A DNA stretch of 64,000 bases from Pedobacter psychrotolerans (GCF_004340665.1 NZ_SLWO01000001.1:97317-161316), one strand, 5' to 3'. Positions 38,252 through 48,317 are shown, numbered from the stretch's first letter. Translations and numbers: made by a program. Notes: generated by a model not told the origin, from the sequence alone.

Positions 38252-38731
38252 ATGATGGCAAAAATTAATAATTACATCGAACTTCAATTTTTAAGCGAAC
38301 CTTCTGACGTAAATTATGGCGGTAAAGTGCATGGTGGAATGATGATGAAGTGGATTGATCAGGCTGCTTTTGCCTGTGCCTTACAGTGGAGCCAGACTTA
38401 TTGTGTAACAGTTTATGTTGGTGGAATCCGGTTTTTTCATCCGGTTCATATTGGTCATTTGGTTAAAATGGAAGCACGGATTATTTATACCGGTAAAACC
38501 AGTATGCATATCGCTGTAGATGCTTTTTCGAAACCCGTTGGTCAGGCCGACTTTGTTAAAAATACACATTGCATCATCGTTTTTGTTGCAGTTGACGATG
38601 AAGGACAACCTAAACCAATTCCTGCATTTAAACCAAAAACTGAAAAAGAAATTGCCATGCACGGTTATGCAATTAAACTGATGGAACTTCGAAAAAGCAT
38701 TGATAAGGAAATGGAACCTTATATTGTTTAG
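38252..38731 (+). CDS. Acyl-CoA thioesterase, hotdog fold
   Basis: A 159-residue single hotdog domain of the YciA/BACH type: NYGGKVHGGMMMKWIDQAAF contains the substrate/active-site region (the N-x-G-G-x-V-H-G-G pattern), and VGGIRFFHPVHIGHLVKMEA follows. It should hydrolyse acyl-CoA in the cytosol. The stop codon overlaps the end of the convergent histidine kinase gene by 4 bp. Met1 or Met2 may be the start. Confidence 0.9.
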   Translation: MMAKINNYIELQFLSEPSDVNYGGKVHGGMMMKWIDQAAFACALQWSQTYCVTVYVGGIRFFHPVHIGHLVKMEARIIYTGKTSMHIAVDAFSKPVGQADFVKNTHCIIVFVAVDDEGQPKPIPAFKPKTEKEIAMHGYAIKLMELRKSIDKEMEPYIV

Positions 38732-40467
38732 GATACAGCGGGCAAGGCAAAACTAAACTTGCTTCCTTCTCCAATAGCACTTTCCACCCATATTTTTCCA
38801 TCTTCTGCTTCGATGAAGTCTTTAGAAATAGCAAGTCCTAAACCCGATCCAGATTTATTTTGTCCATCAGTTGGTACTTGAAAATAGCGTTCAAACAGGC
38901 GCTTTTGATATTTTTCGTCAATACCCTTTCCAAAATCCTGAACCGAAAACTGAATAAATTGATCCTTTTGAATGACATCAATCTGTACTTTTGATTTCTC
39001 GGAACTATAACGTAATGCATTCGAAAGGAAATTAACTAAAACCCAGGCTGTCTTCTGGATATCAGCATTAACAAATCCCAGGTTTTTGTCGCAGTTCATT
39101 TCTAATTGTATCGATTTCTGTTCCGCCTGAAACTTAACCGCATCAACCGCATAATTTACAATATCTATGGGTTTGGTGATGGCAAAAGTAAGCTTTAAGT
39201 TTCCGGTTTCCACTTGAGACAAGTCCAAAAGCTCACTGGTAATTTTTAATAACCTGTCGCTATCTTCTTTAATGTGCGTTAACAGCTGATTTTGTTCTTC
39301 ATTCATCATACCAACCCGTTCATCGCTAAGCAGCTTTAAACTCATTTTTATAGATGAAAGTGGTGTTTTCAGTTCATGGGACACTGTTGCGATGAAATTG
39401 GTTTTGGCCTCATCAAGTTCTTTAAATTGAGTGATGTTTTTTAAAACATAAACACTTCCGGCCGATTTTGAAGATGCAATTAAGGTCTTTTCATCCTGAT
39501 CATCATAATTTGGAATCACGATTTCCCGATGCTCTAAAAGGAAATAAGATTCCTTATCATCAGCGTAGATTTTTAAAGTTTTATTTTCAGTTGCTGGTTT
39601 TATAATCCGCTTTAATAACTCATTTTTTTTCATTAGTTCTGTAGCATTCTGACCGATAATTTTGTCTTCATCCAGATTCATTAATTTCGCAGCTAAATGA
39701 TTTAAAAACAGAATTTCCCCTTTTTCATTCAGTCCAATGATCGCATCCTGCATTTGTGCAATAATGGCTTCGATACGCAATTTTTCAGATTTGATTTTAG
39801 AAAGATTACTGTTCTCCCATTCATTTAATTTAAGCACCATCCCATTAAAAGCATCTGCCAATTCGGTAAACTCATCGTGGTTGTTAAAATGAAGGCGTTG
39901 TTTATAGTTTTTTCTACTGATTTGTTTAATGGCAGCGCTAAATTCAGCCAGTGGGTTTGCTACAAAGCCCGGGAAGTTAACAATGAATGTAAAGAGAATT
40001 AGAAAGCTTAGAACTGCAGCAATTGAAATATATAAATTGGCTCTGGAAGCTGCTGCATTTGCCTGCTCGTTCTTTTGATAAATGGCTTTCATGTTCACGT
40101 CCTCGATAGTATGTAATGCAGAACGAAGGTTTTTTAAGTTATTTACATTTGAAGAAAGCTGTAAAGAATGGTAAGCAGATGCTAATTTTTCGAAGGCAAT
40201 TTTTTCCCCGTGTTCGGTGATATTTTGTCCTTCGTATTTTAAATTTTCCTCAAATTGCTGAGCTTTTTCAGTTGATAATGGAAAGCTGCTTTCATCTACG
40301 ATATGCCGCATGGCACCCACGTATTTTAGCGATTTATAGTTGTCTTTCAGGATTACTTTTGATTTATTAGATAGCTCATTCAGAAAGAATAAGGCAATTA
40401 ATCCAAAGGATAAAACGAGTATAAAGAGAAACCCGAATCCGAGGCGGAGCTTGGTTTTTATTTTCAT
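38728..40467 (-). CDS. Sensor histidine kinase of the kdp island
   Basis: A 579-residue membrane kinase: TM1 at about residues 11-29, a 115-residue periplasmic loop, TM2 at about 145-166, HAMP (NPLAEFSAAIKQISRKNY), PAS (EAIIAQMQDAIIGLNEKGEI), HisKA with phospho-acceptor H364 in TVSHELKTPLSSI, and HATPase with NFLSNALRYS, DFGKGID and GSGLGLAI. It is the last gene of the kdp array, after a KdpD fragment that has no kinase of its own, so it may supply the missing kinase half. The sigma-54 regulator upstream of the kdp genes is its most likely partner. Confidence 0.9.
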   Translation of the reverse strand: MKIKTKLRLGFGFLFILVLSFGLIALFFLNELSNKSKVILKDNYKSLKYVGAMRHIVDESSFPLSTEKAQQFEENLKYEGQNITEHGEKIAFEKLASAYHSLQLSSNVNNLKNLRSALHTIEDVNMKAIYQKNEQANAAASRANLYISIAAVLSFLILFTFIVNFPGFVANPLAEFSAAIKQISRKNYKQRLHFNNHDEFTELADAFNGMVLKLNEWENSNLSKIKSEKLRIEAIIAQMQDAIIGLNEKGEILFLNHLAAKLMNLDEDKIIGQNATELMKKNELLKRIIKPATENKTLKIYADDKESYFLLEHREIVIPNYDDQDEKTLIASSKSAGSVYVLKNITQFKELDEAKTNFIATVSHELKTPLSSIKMSLKLLSDERVGMMNEEQNQLLTHIKEDSDRLLKITSELLDLSQVETGNLKLTFAITKPIDIVNYAVDAVKFQAEQKSIQLEMNCDKNLGFVNADIQKTAWVLVNFLSNALRYSSEKSKVQIDVIQKDQFIQFSVQDFGKGIDEKYQKRLFERYFQVPTDGQNKSGSGLGLAISKDFIEAEDGKIWVESAIGEGSKFSFALPAVS

Positions 40468-40577
40468 GATGTTGTTTTTTTTTTAATCGCAAAGTTTGCG
40501 GAGTTTTTAGCAACGAACGCCAAGTTGAGTTGCTTCAAGTCTCTACGCCTTTTCTTTGCATACTTTGCCGTTAAACT

Positions 40578-41702
40578 TTAAGAGAGTATCACCAAATCAA
40601 TTTCTTTCGCAGCTAAATTACGCAACAGCTGATTAAAAATTGCCGTTCGCAACATTACCTGAAAAATATTTAAATGAGGCTTGCCCATGCAGATGGTGGT
40701 GATCTCTTTTTCCGTTGCCATATTAATAATGCTTTGTGTGATTTGATTGCTTTTAACTTTAATTACTTCAGCGCCCAGTTCAGTTGCCAGCTTAAAATGG
40801 TTAATTAAGTGCCGCTGCTTATCCAGTTTTATTTTATCCAGACTTTCCGCATCGCTTTGCACATAAAGTACAATCCATGTGGAGTGATAATAGGAAGCCA
40901 GTCTGGCAGTTTTACGAATCACTACGCCTGCGGTTTCTGCATTGGATGAGATGCAGGCCAGAAACCGTTCTTGGCGAAGTTTAATTGATTTCGGAATTTC
41001 AGTCTGAATTTTCCTTTCCACCTGGTGCACCACTTCTTTTAGTGCCAATTCCCGGAGCTGTAAAATTTTATCTGCCTGAAAGAAATTAGATAAAGCCCGA
41101 TCAACTTTCGATTGATCGTAAATTTTTCCTTCCTTCAAACGGGTAATCAATTCATCAGCAGTTAAGTCAATATTAACAATTTCATCCGCCAGTTCCAGTA
41201 TTTTATCTGGAATTCGTTCGGTTACAGTAATTCCCGTAAGCTGTTCAATCTCTTCATTGATGCTTTCCAGATGCTGGATATTTACTGCTGAAATAACACT
41301 AATCCCGGCTTCAAGTAAATCAAAAACATCCTGCCAGCGTTTGCCATTTTTACTACCATCAGCATTTGTATGGGCCAGCTCATCTACAATCACAATTTCA
41401 GGATGGCGGTTTAAAATACCCTGCAAATCCATCTCAGCAATTTCTTTGCCCCTGTAAAAAATATTTTTCCTTGGGATGATCGGTAAGCCTGCCACCAATG
41501 CCTCGGTTTCAGCTCTGCGATGTGTTTCCACATAACCAATGCAAACATCAATGCCGTTACGTAAAAGTGCATGAGATTCCTGTAACATCCGGTAGGTTTT
41601 GCCCACACCGGCGCTCATCCCAATATAAATTTTGAGCTTCCCCCGACGTGATTTCTGAATCAATTCGAGGAAATGTTGTACAGAATCTTCTTTTTCTTGC
41701 AT
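40578..41702 (-). CDS. kdpD: Stand-alone KdpD sensor domain
   Basis: A 374-residue protein corresponding only to the N-terminal cytoplasmic part of KdpD: the KdpD domain with Walker A GMSAGVGKTYRM (residues 28-39) and Walker B IVIVDELAHTN, followed by a USP-like domain (residues about 250-370). The four membrane helices, GAF domain and histidine kinase of full-length KdpD (about 900 residues) are absent. It lies 19 bp from the porin gene and about 110 bp ahead of a separate histidine kinase. In other bacteria this part binds ATP and c-di-AMP or senses potassium. Confidence 0.92.
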   Translation of the reverse strand: MQEKEDSVQHFLELIQKSRRGKLKIYIGMSAGVGKTYRMLQESHALLRNGIDVCIGYVETHRRAETEALVAGLPIIPRKNIFYRGKEIAEMDLQGILNRHPEIVIVDELAHTNADGSKNGKRWQDVFDLLEAGISVISAVNIQHLESINEEIEQLTGITVTERIPDKILELADEIVNIDLTADELITRLKEGKIYDQSKVDRALSNFFQADKILQLRELALKEVVHQVERKIQTEIPKSIKLRQERFLACISSNAETAGVVIRKTARLASYYHSTWIVLYVQSDAESLDKIKLDKQRHLINHFKLATELGAEVIKVKSNQITQSIINMATEKEITTICMGKPHLNIFQVMLRTAIFNQLLRNLAAKEIDLVILS

Positions 41703-41720
41703 TGATGTTTTTATTGGCTA

Positions 41721-42791
41721 TTAAAAAGCAACAGCTAAACTTGCAGTTAATGTGGTATTTGCATTTACTGAACTGGTTCCACGATTAAAAATTTTATCCT
41801 TGCTATCATAAGTTTTTCCTTCTAAGCGAACAACTGCATTCGGGATTGGTGAATAATCTATATTTAAGGAATAACCTTTTGTTTTAAATCCGTTTGGAGT
41901 TTCTGTTGATATAAAAATACCATTTTTGTCTTCGTAATACTCAAATCTTCCTGCCATAGCCCATTTATCAGCAAATTTATATTGCACAATGGCTACTGGT
42001 GAAATTACTTCATTTACACTGCTGCTGCCTTTGGTTTTTTGTTGGGTGCCGTAGTCTAAACCAAGGGTTAATCCAAGTTGGTCTGTTACCTGGAAAATAC
42101 CATAAAGGTTATGATAAAAACGGTTCACACGAACAGAATCCACACCTTCTGTTCCAAGGTAATTGCTGTAATTAATGGTGATTTTCGGTGTTGGCTTCCA
42201 GCTCAATTGCAATCCGCCTGCAGGCTTGTCATTTCCATTTTGCCGGGTAATTCTTTGCCATCCATTTAAATAGAGCAGGGTAGCTGTGAGTTTCCCATCT
42301 TTGGTGCCATAAGTTAATTTTGCGCCAGATTCATAGTAAGGTGTGTTTTCAGAAGAAATATTTCTGGTTAAAACCCAGCAATCTTTAGAAACAGCACTTT
42401 CAAAACCAATATGAGATGAAAAGATGCCGGCATCAATCCACAGGTTTTCTGATTTAGAAAGTTTAACTCCCGCATTGGCTTCGTAAATATTTTTGAGTAC
42501 GCCAGGCTCGGCAGATAGATTAGCATTGGAATACGTTCCTGCCATTACAGCAAGGTTTGCTCTAATGTTGCCGCTATCATAAGCCGCTTTAATAAAACCC
42601 AAATTCAGGTTAACCTCATTGGTTCTATTGTGTGAATAAATAAATCCTGGGCGGTTATGGTCTGCAGGTTTATTAAAATCGTAGCCATAGTAAGTTTCTA
42701 AATAACCAGAAAATTTTACTTTAGGTTCTTCTTGTGCAAAGGCAGTAATGGATGCTGTTAAAGTTGTAATAAGGGCGATGAGTTTTTTCAT
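41721..42791 (-). CDS. Porin-like outer-membrane protein of the kdp operon
   Basis: A 356-residue beta-barrel with a signal peptide (MKKLIALITTLTASITAFAQ) and repeated amphipathic strands (KVKFSGYLETYYGYDFN, AGRFEYYEDKN, TLTASLAVAF at the C-terminal end). It resembles the OprP/phosphate-selective porin-like barrels that accompany kdp genes in Bacteroidota. It probably lets K+ or another solute reach the periplasm; this is inference from context. It lies between kdpC and kdpD. Confidence 0.85.
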   Translation of the reverse strand: MKKLIALITTLTASITAFAQEEPKVKFSGYLETYYGYDFNKPADHNRPGFIYSHNRTNEVNLNLGFIKAAYDSGNIRANLAVMAGTYSNANLSAEPGVLKNIYEANAGVKLSKSENLWIDAGIFSSHIGFESAVSKDCWVLTRNISSENTPYYESGAKLTYGTKDGKLTATLLYLNGWQRITRQNGNDKPAGGLQLSWKPTPKITINYSNYLGTEGVDSVRVNRFYHNLYGIFQVTDQLGLTLGLDYGTQQKTKGSSSVNEVISPVAIVQYKFADKWAMAGRFEYYEDKNGIFISTETPNGFKTKGYSLNIDYSPIPNAVVRLEGKTYDSKDKIFNRGTSSVNANTTLTASLAVAF

Positions 42792-42850
42792 TTTGATAAG
42801 GTGATTACACCGATTTTAGTGGTATTTAAGAAGTTTTTATCTAAAGCGGT

Positions 42851-42914
42851 CGTCACACTGAATTTATTTCAAGGTCTGTTTTGAATTAGATGCTGAAATG
42901 AATTCAGCATGACG
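42851..42914. repeat. Palindromic intergenic repeat
   Basis: CGTCACACTGAATTTATTTC at the left and GAAATGAATTCAGCATGACG at the right form an imperfect fold-back of the dispersed long-palindrome family, in the kdpC / porin gap. Confidence 0.8.
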
Positions 42915-42936
42915 ATTGCATAAGAGATTCGTTATA

Positions 42937-43497
42937 TTATAAATTATCCAGGGCCAGATTCAACTTCAACACATTTACTGATGATGGGCCAAATAAACCC
43001 ATTAAAGGTTTAATGGTATTAAGAGCCACCAATTCTTTAACTTTCTGTTCGCTGATTTTTCTGGTTTTAGCAACTCTGGCAATTTGAATGGCAGCGCCTT
43101 GTTCAGAGATATTGGGATCTAAACCACTACCAGATGCTGTAACCATATCTGCAGGGATTTCTGATTTTTTTAATCCTGGATTATATTTTAACAAGGTGTC
43201 AATTCTTGATTGTACCTCTTTCAAATAATCAGGATTTGATGGTCCTTTATTTGAACCTGCTGATCCGGCGGCGTTATAGCTTACTGCTGATGGCCTTCCC
43301 CAGAAATATTCTGGTTTAGTAAATGATTGGCCCAATAAGGCATAACCAATTGTTTTTCCGTTTTTAGTGATTTTTTCACCAGCACCGTTGCCTTTGGAAA
43401 GTTTGCCGGCCAATGCAATGCTGATGGGATAGATGATGCATAGCAATACGATTAAAACTAATGTTAAACGTATCGATTGTATGATGTATTTTTTCAT
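42937..43497 (-). CDS. kdpC: Potassium-transporting ATPase subunit C
   Basis: A single-span chaperone-like subunit of the KdpFABC pump (186 residues). An N-terminal helix (residues about 10-30) is followed by the periplasmic domain with GQSFTKPEYFWGRPSA, MVTASGSGLDPNIS and QIARVAKTRKISEQKV, all typical of KdpC. It follows kdpB after a 155-bp gap holding a heptamer tract. Confidence 0.96.
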   Translation of the reverse strand: MKKYIIQSIRLTLVLIVLLCIIYPISIALAGKLSKGNGAGEKITKNGKTIGYALLGQSFTKPEYFWGRPSAVSYNAAGSAGSNKGPSNPDYLKEVQSRIDTLLKYNPGLKKSEIPADMVTASGSGLDPNISEQGAAIQIARVAKTRKISEQKVKELVALNTIKPLMGLFGPSSVNVLKLNLALDNL

Positions 43498-43524
43498 GAT
43501 ATTTTGTCTTTAATAATGTGATGA

Positions 43525-43571
43525 AAGGAAATAGATAAGAGTAAATAGAGAATAGATGTGAGAAAATAGGA
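43525..43571. repeat. Heptamer-periodic tract
   Basis: AGGAAAT, AGATAAG, AGTAAAT, AGAGAAT, AGATGTG, AGAAAAT, AGGAGCC in exact 7-nt phase in the kdpB / kdpC gap. A related tract follows the kdpA start region at about 47483-47525 (GGAGAAT, AGGAATT, AGTTAAT, AGGGAAT). Confidence 0.8.
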
Positions 43572-43652
43572 GCCCATTATACGCAGATATGTTTTATTCT
43601 ATGTTTAATTTAGACTTTATATCTGTTCCCTATTCTCCATCCGCTTTAAATT

Positions 43653-45680
43653 CTAAACCAATAAGCCTATGACTAAATCAATTAATTTGATGCCGATAAA
43701 TGGAGCGACAACACCTCCAATCCCATAAATAAATAAGTTTCTGCGAAGTAAAGCCGTTGCCCCGATGGGTTTATATGCCACACCTTTTAAGGCCAGTGGA
43801 ATTAAAATCGGAATAATAATCGCATTGAAAATTACGGCCGACATAATTGCACTTTCTGGTGAGTGTAAACCCATAATGTTTAAGCTTTGCAAGGCAGGGA
43901 TAGAGGCAATAAATAATGCCGGAACAATTGCAAAATATTTTGCCACATCATTGGCGATGGAAAAAGTAGTAAGTGTTCCACGGGTAATAAGCAACTGTTT
44001 ACCAATTTCTACAATTTCAATCAGCTTAGTTGGGTCATTGTCCAAATCCACCATATTTCCAGCTTCTTTGGCAGCCTGGGTTCCGCTATTCATGGCCACG
44101 CCAACATCTGCCTGGGCAAGTGCCGGAGCATCATTGGTACCATCACCCATCATGGCTACCAATTTACCCAAAGCTTGCTCATCTTTGATGTAGTTCATTT
44201 TATCTTCTGGCTTTGCCTCCGCAATAAAATCATCAACACCAGCCTTTTCTGCAATGTATTTTGCAGTTAAAGGATTATCACCAGTAACCATTACTGTTTT
44301 AACACCCATTTTACGCAAACGTTCAAAACGCTCGCTGATGCCTGGTTTAATAATGTCCTGCAACTCGATTACACCCAGCGCTTTTTCGTTTTCTGAAACC
44401 ACTAGAGGAGTTCCACCATTGGTAGCGATATTTTTAACATGGTTTTCAATATCTGAAGGGAAGATGTTTCCTGCTTTTTCTACAATATTTCTGATGGAAT
44501 CAAAAGCACCTTTTCTAATTCGTCTTCCATCGGCAGTATCTAATCCGCTTGAGCGGGTTTCGGCTGTGAATTTGATAAATGTAGAGCCTTGCGGTGTTCC
44601 AGAATTTTTAAAGCCCTGTTCATTAGCCAATTCAATAATGGATTTACCTTCAGGTGTTTCGTCTGCCAGAGAGCTTAATACGCAGGCATCAGTAAAATCT
44701 TTAATTACTACACCCGCAGTAGGGTAGAAGTTGGTTGCCTTACGGTTACCAATGGTAATGGTTCCAGTTTTATCCAACAACAGCACGTCTATATCACCTG
44801 CAGTTTCTACTGCTTTACCTGATTTGGTGATCACGTTTGCCCGTAGAGCACGATCCATTCCGGCAATACCAATGGCTGATAGTAAACCGCCAATAGTGGT
44901 TGGAATTAAACAAACAAATAATGAAATTAAAGCAGCAATAGTAATCGGAGTGTTGGCATAATCTGCGAAGGGTTTCAACGTAACACATACGATAATAAAC
45001 ACCAGTGTAAAACTTGCTAGCAGAATGGTTAAAGCAATTTCATTTGGTGTTTTCTGGCGTGATGCGCCTTCAACCAAAGCGATCATTTTATCGAGAAAAC
45101 TTTCACCTGGGGCGGTACTTACCTGAACTTTGATTTCATCAGATAATACTTTAGTTCCACCTGTAACGGATGATTTATCACCGCCAGATTCACGGATTAC
45201 CGGAGCAGATTCTCCTGTAATGGCCGATTCATCAATGGTTGCAATGCCCTCAATGATTTCTCCATCGGTTGGAATGGTATCACCGGTCTCACAAACGAAC
45301 ACATCTCCTTTTTTTAATTGGTTTGAAGAACGAATTTCAATTGTGCCATTTTCTAGAAGTACTTTAGCAGGTGTTTCTTCACGGGTTTTTCGCAAACTAT
45401 CTGCTTGGGCTTTTCCCCTTGCCTCTGCAATGGCTTCAGCAAAATTGGCAAATACTACGGTAAGCAGAAGTATCAAAAAGATGAAAAAATTATACAATGG
45501 CGAGCCTTGTCCACTGTGGCTAATGGAGTAAACGGTAACATAAGCCATTACCAATGTACCTACTTCAACCGTAAACATTACCGGGTTGCGCACCATTACC
45601 CGTGGATCTAGTTTGATGAAAGATTGTTTTAATGCAGTTTGCACCAGCGCAGGTTCGAACAATTTATTATTGGGTTTCAT
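43653..45680 (-). CDS. kdpB: Potassium-transporting ATPase subunit B
   Basis: The P-type ATPase subunit of the Kdp pump, 675 residues from ATG 45680 ([13 protein letters not shown]). The phosphorylated Asp is D303 in [18 protein letters not shown] is at 155-160 (its Ser is the inhibitory phosphosite in E. coli), and [18 protein letters not shown] is the hinge region. The in-frame extension to 45722 is nonconserved. Part of the array kdpF-A-B-C. Confidence 0.97.
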   Translation of the reverse strand: MKPNNKLFEPALVQTALKQSFIKLDPRVMVRNPVMFTVEVGTLVMAYVTVYSISHSGQGSPLYNFFIFLILLLTVVFANFAEAIAEARGKAQADSLRKTREETPAKVLLENGTIEIRSSNQLKKGDVFVCETGDTIPTDGEIIEGIATIDESAITGESAPVIRESGGDKSSVTGGTKVLSDEIKVQVSTAPGESFLDKMIALVEGASRQKTPNEIALTILLASFTLVFIIVCVTLKPFADYANTPITIAALISLFVCLIPTTIGGLLSAIGIAGMDRALRANVITKSGKAVETAGDIDVLLLDKTGTITIGNRKATNFYPTAGVVIKDFTDACVLSSLADETPEGKSIIELANEQGFKNSGTPQGSTFIKFTAETRSSGLDTADGRRIRKGAFDSIRNIVEKAGNIFPSDIENHVKNIATNGGTPLVVSENEKALGVIELQDIIKPGISERFERLRKMGVKTVMVTGDNPLTAKYIAEKAGVDDFIAEAKPEDKMNYIKDEQALGKLVAMMGDGTNDAPALAQADVGVAMNSGTQAAKEAGNMVDLDNDPTKLIEIVEIGKQLLITRGTLTTFSIANDVAKYFAIVPALFIASIPALQSLNIMGLHSPESAIMSAVIFNAIIIPILIPLALKGVAYKPIGATALLRRNLFIYGIGGVVAPFIGIKLIDLVIGLLV

Positions 45681-45758
45681 TATTTTATTTTTAAGTGATT
45701 TCACAGATGTTAATGATCTCACAGATTTTTAGTGGATTATATTAATCGTAGTCTTGAT

Positions 45759-47477
45759 CTATTTAAGCATGGTAAAATATTCCGCGAGCGGACCCAAGGC
45801 CAGCGCCGGGAAGTATGAAAGGGCATTGAGCACCAAAATCACAGCAAATGTCATCAGGGCGAATGTTTTAGTATCCGTTTTTAAGGTTCCTGCAGATTCT
45901 GGAATGAATTTTTTAGCACCTAATAAACCAGCAATCGCTACCGGACCGATAATAGGCAAGAAACGACCTAAAAAGATGATTACACCTGTTAATACATTCC
46001 AAAAGACATTGTTATCACCTAAACCCTCAAAGCCTGAACCATTGTTCGCATTTGATGAGGTTACCTCATAAAGCATTTCTGAAAAACCATGAAAGCCCGG
46101 GTTGTTGAGCCAGTTTTTAGGTTGCACTGCCCAGGCTGCATCGCCATGATTGATGAAAACATAACTTGAAATTGCTGTACCTGCAAGAATTAAAAAAGGA
46201 CTTAGTAAAGTAATTAATGCCGCAATTTTGATTTCCCTAGCTTCTACTTTATGGCCTAGAAATTCTGGCGTTCTACCTACCATCAAGCCTGAAATAAATA
46301 CAGCAATAATGAGATAGATGAAATAATTCAGCAAACCTACTCCACAACCTCCATAAAAGCCGTTGATCATCATGGCCAATAGTTGCCATAACCCGGTGAG
46401 TGGCATGGTACTATCATGCATCCCATTTACTGAGCCTGTAGAAATTACGGTGGTTAAGGTACTCCAATAGGCTGTGGCAGCTGGTCCGAAGCGAACTTCT
46501 TTCCCTTCCATAGCACCTGTTGTTTGTGAAACTCCCATTTTAGCTAATTCCGGATTTCCTCCTAACTCTGAGGTAATGGTTGGAATCATCAACATAAATA
46601 AACCGATAGTCATGACACCGAAGATGGTCCAAGCCAGTTTACGTCTGCGGATAAAGTAGCCGAAAGCAATGACCATAGCAAGCGGAATAATCGTTTGCGA
46701 CATCACTTCTACCATATTGGTTAAATAGCTTGGGTTTTCGAATGGGTGGGCAGAATTTGCACCGAAATACCCACCTCCATTCGTTCCCAAGTGTTTAATT
46801 GCTATAAATTGAGCAGCTGGTCCACGAGAAACATTAACCGTATCTCCCTGAACAGAAATAAACTGATCTTTTGCGTCGTAACTGGCTGGGGTGCCATTAA
46901 AGGTTAAAATTAAAGCAACTATAACAGAGAGAGGTAACAATAATCTGGTAATGGCTTTAATAAAAAACTCCCAGAAATTGCCCAGCTGTGTGGTGGTTTT
47001 ATCTCTGAAAGCTTTAAACAATACCACCGCTGCAGCAATACCTGTTGCGGCGCTCACAAACTGAAGAAACATCAATACGAATTGCTGTGTTAAATAGCTT
47101 ACACCGCTTTCGCCAGAATAATGCTGAAGATTACAGTTGGCAACAAAACTAATGATGGTGTTGAAGGCAAGATCTGGTGTCATGCCTGGGTTTCCGTCTG
47201 GATTTAATGGAAGTTTATTTTGAAAGATCAACATGAAAAAGCCGTACACCAACCATAATACATTAATGGTAAGTAAAGCTTTCAATTGCTGTTTCCAGTC
47301 CATTTGCTCTTTAATATTTATACCCGAAAGTTTATAGATACCAGTTTCTAGCGGTTTTAAAAAGTCTGTCCAGACCTTTTCTCCTGCAAAAACCTTTGCC
47401 AGATATTTTCCCAATGGGATGGCGATAATCAGGGTAAGTAAGAATGTGGCAATGATGCCAATTAATTCAGTGTTCAT
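45759..47477 (-). CDS. kdpA: Potassium-transporting ATPase subunit A
   Basis: The K+ channel-like subunit (572 residues) with about ten membrane helices. Selectivity-filter-type loops are visible: NCNLQHYSGESG, TNGGGYFGANSAHPFENP, GSVNGMHDS and SSNANNGSGFEGLG, all conserved in KdpA. It lies 95 bp after kdpF and 78 bp before kdpB. Confidence 0.97.
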   Translation of the reverse strand: MNTELIGIIATFLLTLIIAIPLGKYLAKVFAGEKVWTDFLKPLETGIYKLSGINIKEQMDWKQQLKALLTINVLWLVYGFFMLIFQNKLPLNPDGNPGMTPDLAFNTIISFVANCNLQHYSGESGVSYLTQQFVLMFLQFVSAATGIAAAVVLFKAFRDKTTTQLGNFWEFFIKAITRLLLPLSVIVALILTFNGTPASYDAKDQFISVQGDTVNVSRGPAAQFIAIKHLGTNGGGYFGANSAHPFENPSYLTNMVEVMSQTIIPLAMVIAFGYFIRRRKLAWTIFGVMTIGLFMLMIPTITSELGGNPELAKMGVSQTTGAMEGKEVRFGPAATAYWSTLTTVISTGSVNGMHDSTMPLTGLWQLLAMMINGFYGGCGVGLLNYFIYLIIAVFISGLMVGRTPEFLGHKVEAREIKIAALITLLSPFLILAGTAISSYVFINHGDAAWAVQPKNWLNNPGFHGFSEMLYEVTSSNANNGSGFEGLGDNNVFWNVLTGVIIFLGRFLPIIGPVAIAGLLGAKKFIPESAGTLKTDTKTFALMTFAVILVLNALSYFPALALGPLAEYFTMLK

Positions 47478-47572
47478 TTTTTTTTGTTTTTGGAGAATAG
47501 GAATTAGTTAATAGGGAATCGATTTTTAAATAGATCTATTAAATTTCTTTTACCCATTTTCTATTTCCTGCC

Positions 47573-47650
47573 TTAAAATTTTTCTGGTTTAATCAGCACG
47601 TAGATCATATAGATAAATACGGCGATTGCGATGATGAATAGTGCTAACAT
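47573..47650 (-). CDS. kdpF: Potassium-transporting ATPase subunit F (25 residues)
   Basis: ATG 47650 opens a 25-residue frame, MLALFIIAIAVFIYMIYVL followed by IKPEKF, the normal single-helix KdpF with its C-terminal P-E-K-F signature. KdpF stabilises the KdpABC complex in the inner membrane. It lies directly ahead of kdpA. The gene is too short for ordinary ORF calling. Confidence 0.93.
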   Translation of the reverse strand: MLALFIIAIAVFIYMIYVLIKPEKF

Positions 47651-47654
47651 GTCT

Positions 47655-47735
47655 TTAGATTTTTTCGAACCAATCGATTGATTTGTAAGTTGCCCAGCAG
47701 AGCAAAATGATAATTAAAAATAGGGCTATAGTCAT
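47655..47735 (-). CDS. 26-residue membrane micro-ORF ahead of kdpF
   Basis: ATG 47735 opens MTIALFLIIILLCWATYKSI then DWFEKI, one predicted transmembrane helix with an amphipathic charged end. The stop codon lies 4 bp before the kdpF ATG, a spacing that suggests translational coupling. I do not recognise it. It could be a second KdpF-like accessory peptide or a leader peptide of the operon. Confidence 0.6.
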   Translation of the reverse strand: MTIALFLIIILLCWATYKSIDWFEKI

Positions 47736-47762
47736 AACTTTATTGATTTATGAAATGCCTAT

Positions 47763-47779
47763 TGCCAACTCTTATGCCG
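47763..47779 (-). promoter_or_regulatory. Possible sigma-54 promoter of kdp
   Basis: Read on the minus strand CGGCATAAGAGTTGGCA resembles TGGCAC-N5-TTGC, with GGCA and TTG in register but G in place of the final C of the -12 box. It lies about 28 bp before the micro-ORF ATG, and a sigma-54 activator is encoded nearby. The match is imperfect. Confidence 0.35.
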
Positions 47780-47860
47780 CAGAAATAAATTTTTTGTTAA
47801 GTTATTGTTTTATAGCTGTTTATGTTTTATTTTGAATGGGATCGAAATTTTAAGCATAAA

Positions 47861-47887
47861 AAAACCCTTCCATTTTGGAAGGGTTTT
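47861..47887. terminator. Bidirectional terminator between M1 peptidase and kdp
   Basis: A 12-bp perfect stem AAAACCCTTCCA / TGGAAGGGTTTT with a 3-nt loop and T-runs on both strands. It would stop transcripts coming from the M1 peptidase gene before the kdp genes. Confidence 0.88.
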
Positions 47888-48006
47888 TGTCATTTCGGAA
47901 GGATGTTTTAATTTCTTTAGAATAGGTTTTAGTATAATTTTATAACCTGAATTTGATTAATCATCTGTGTTAGAGCTCTATTCAATCAGGTTATTTATAT
48001 TTTAAA

Positions 48007-48055
48007 CCACCCCGCCCTATGGGCACCCCTCCTTTAAGAAAAAGGAGGGGAGTAG
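48007..48055. repeat. C-rich palindromic element
   Basis: CACCCCGCCCTATGGGCACC followed by CCTCCTTT-AAGAAA-AAGGAGG. A larger copy of the same class lies at 56592-56703. The 580-bp gap between kdp and the M1 peptidase contains only this, a long-palindrome copy, a heptamer tract and the terminator. Confidence 0.75.
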
Positions 48056-48144
48056 CGATTGCTTTAAGATTGTATCGTTGGCTGAAAAGCCTTTTCGCAA
48101 TGAAAATAAGCTATGAAAACCTTCTTATTAAAGCCAAACATGAA

Positions 48145-48206
48145 CGGTCATCTTTGCGAGGCACGAAGCAATCTTATTTTTTTAAGATAGATTGCTTTGT
48201 CGGCTG
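48145..48206. repeat. Palindromic intergenic repeat
   Basis: GGTCATCTTTGCGAGGCACG, then AAGCAATCTTA and, on the other side, TAAGATAGATTGCTTTGTCG: a copy of the long-palindrome family with a worn right end. Confidence 0.75.
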
Positions 48207-48268
48207 AAATAAACTTTGCAATAATGGTGGTGAAAAAAACAGTAAATAGTTATCAAATTCAGGTTTAT

Positions 48269-48317
48269 CGACTCCCAGACTTTTGACTCCAGACTTAAGA
48301 CTATAGACTCTAAACTA
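48269..48317. repeat. Heptamer-periodic tract
   Basis: CGACTCC, CAGACTT, TTGACTC, CAGACTT, AAGACTA, TAGACTC, TAAACTA: seven steps in exact phase ending at the stop codon of the M1 peptidase. Confidence 0.82.

Noticed and set aside
48019..48207. 62-codon plus-strand ORF between kdp and the M1 peptidase
   Set aside because: It is made of a C-rich element and a long-palindrome copy.
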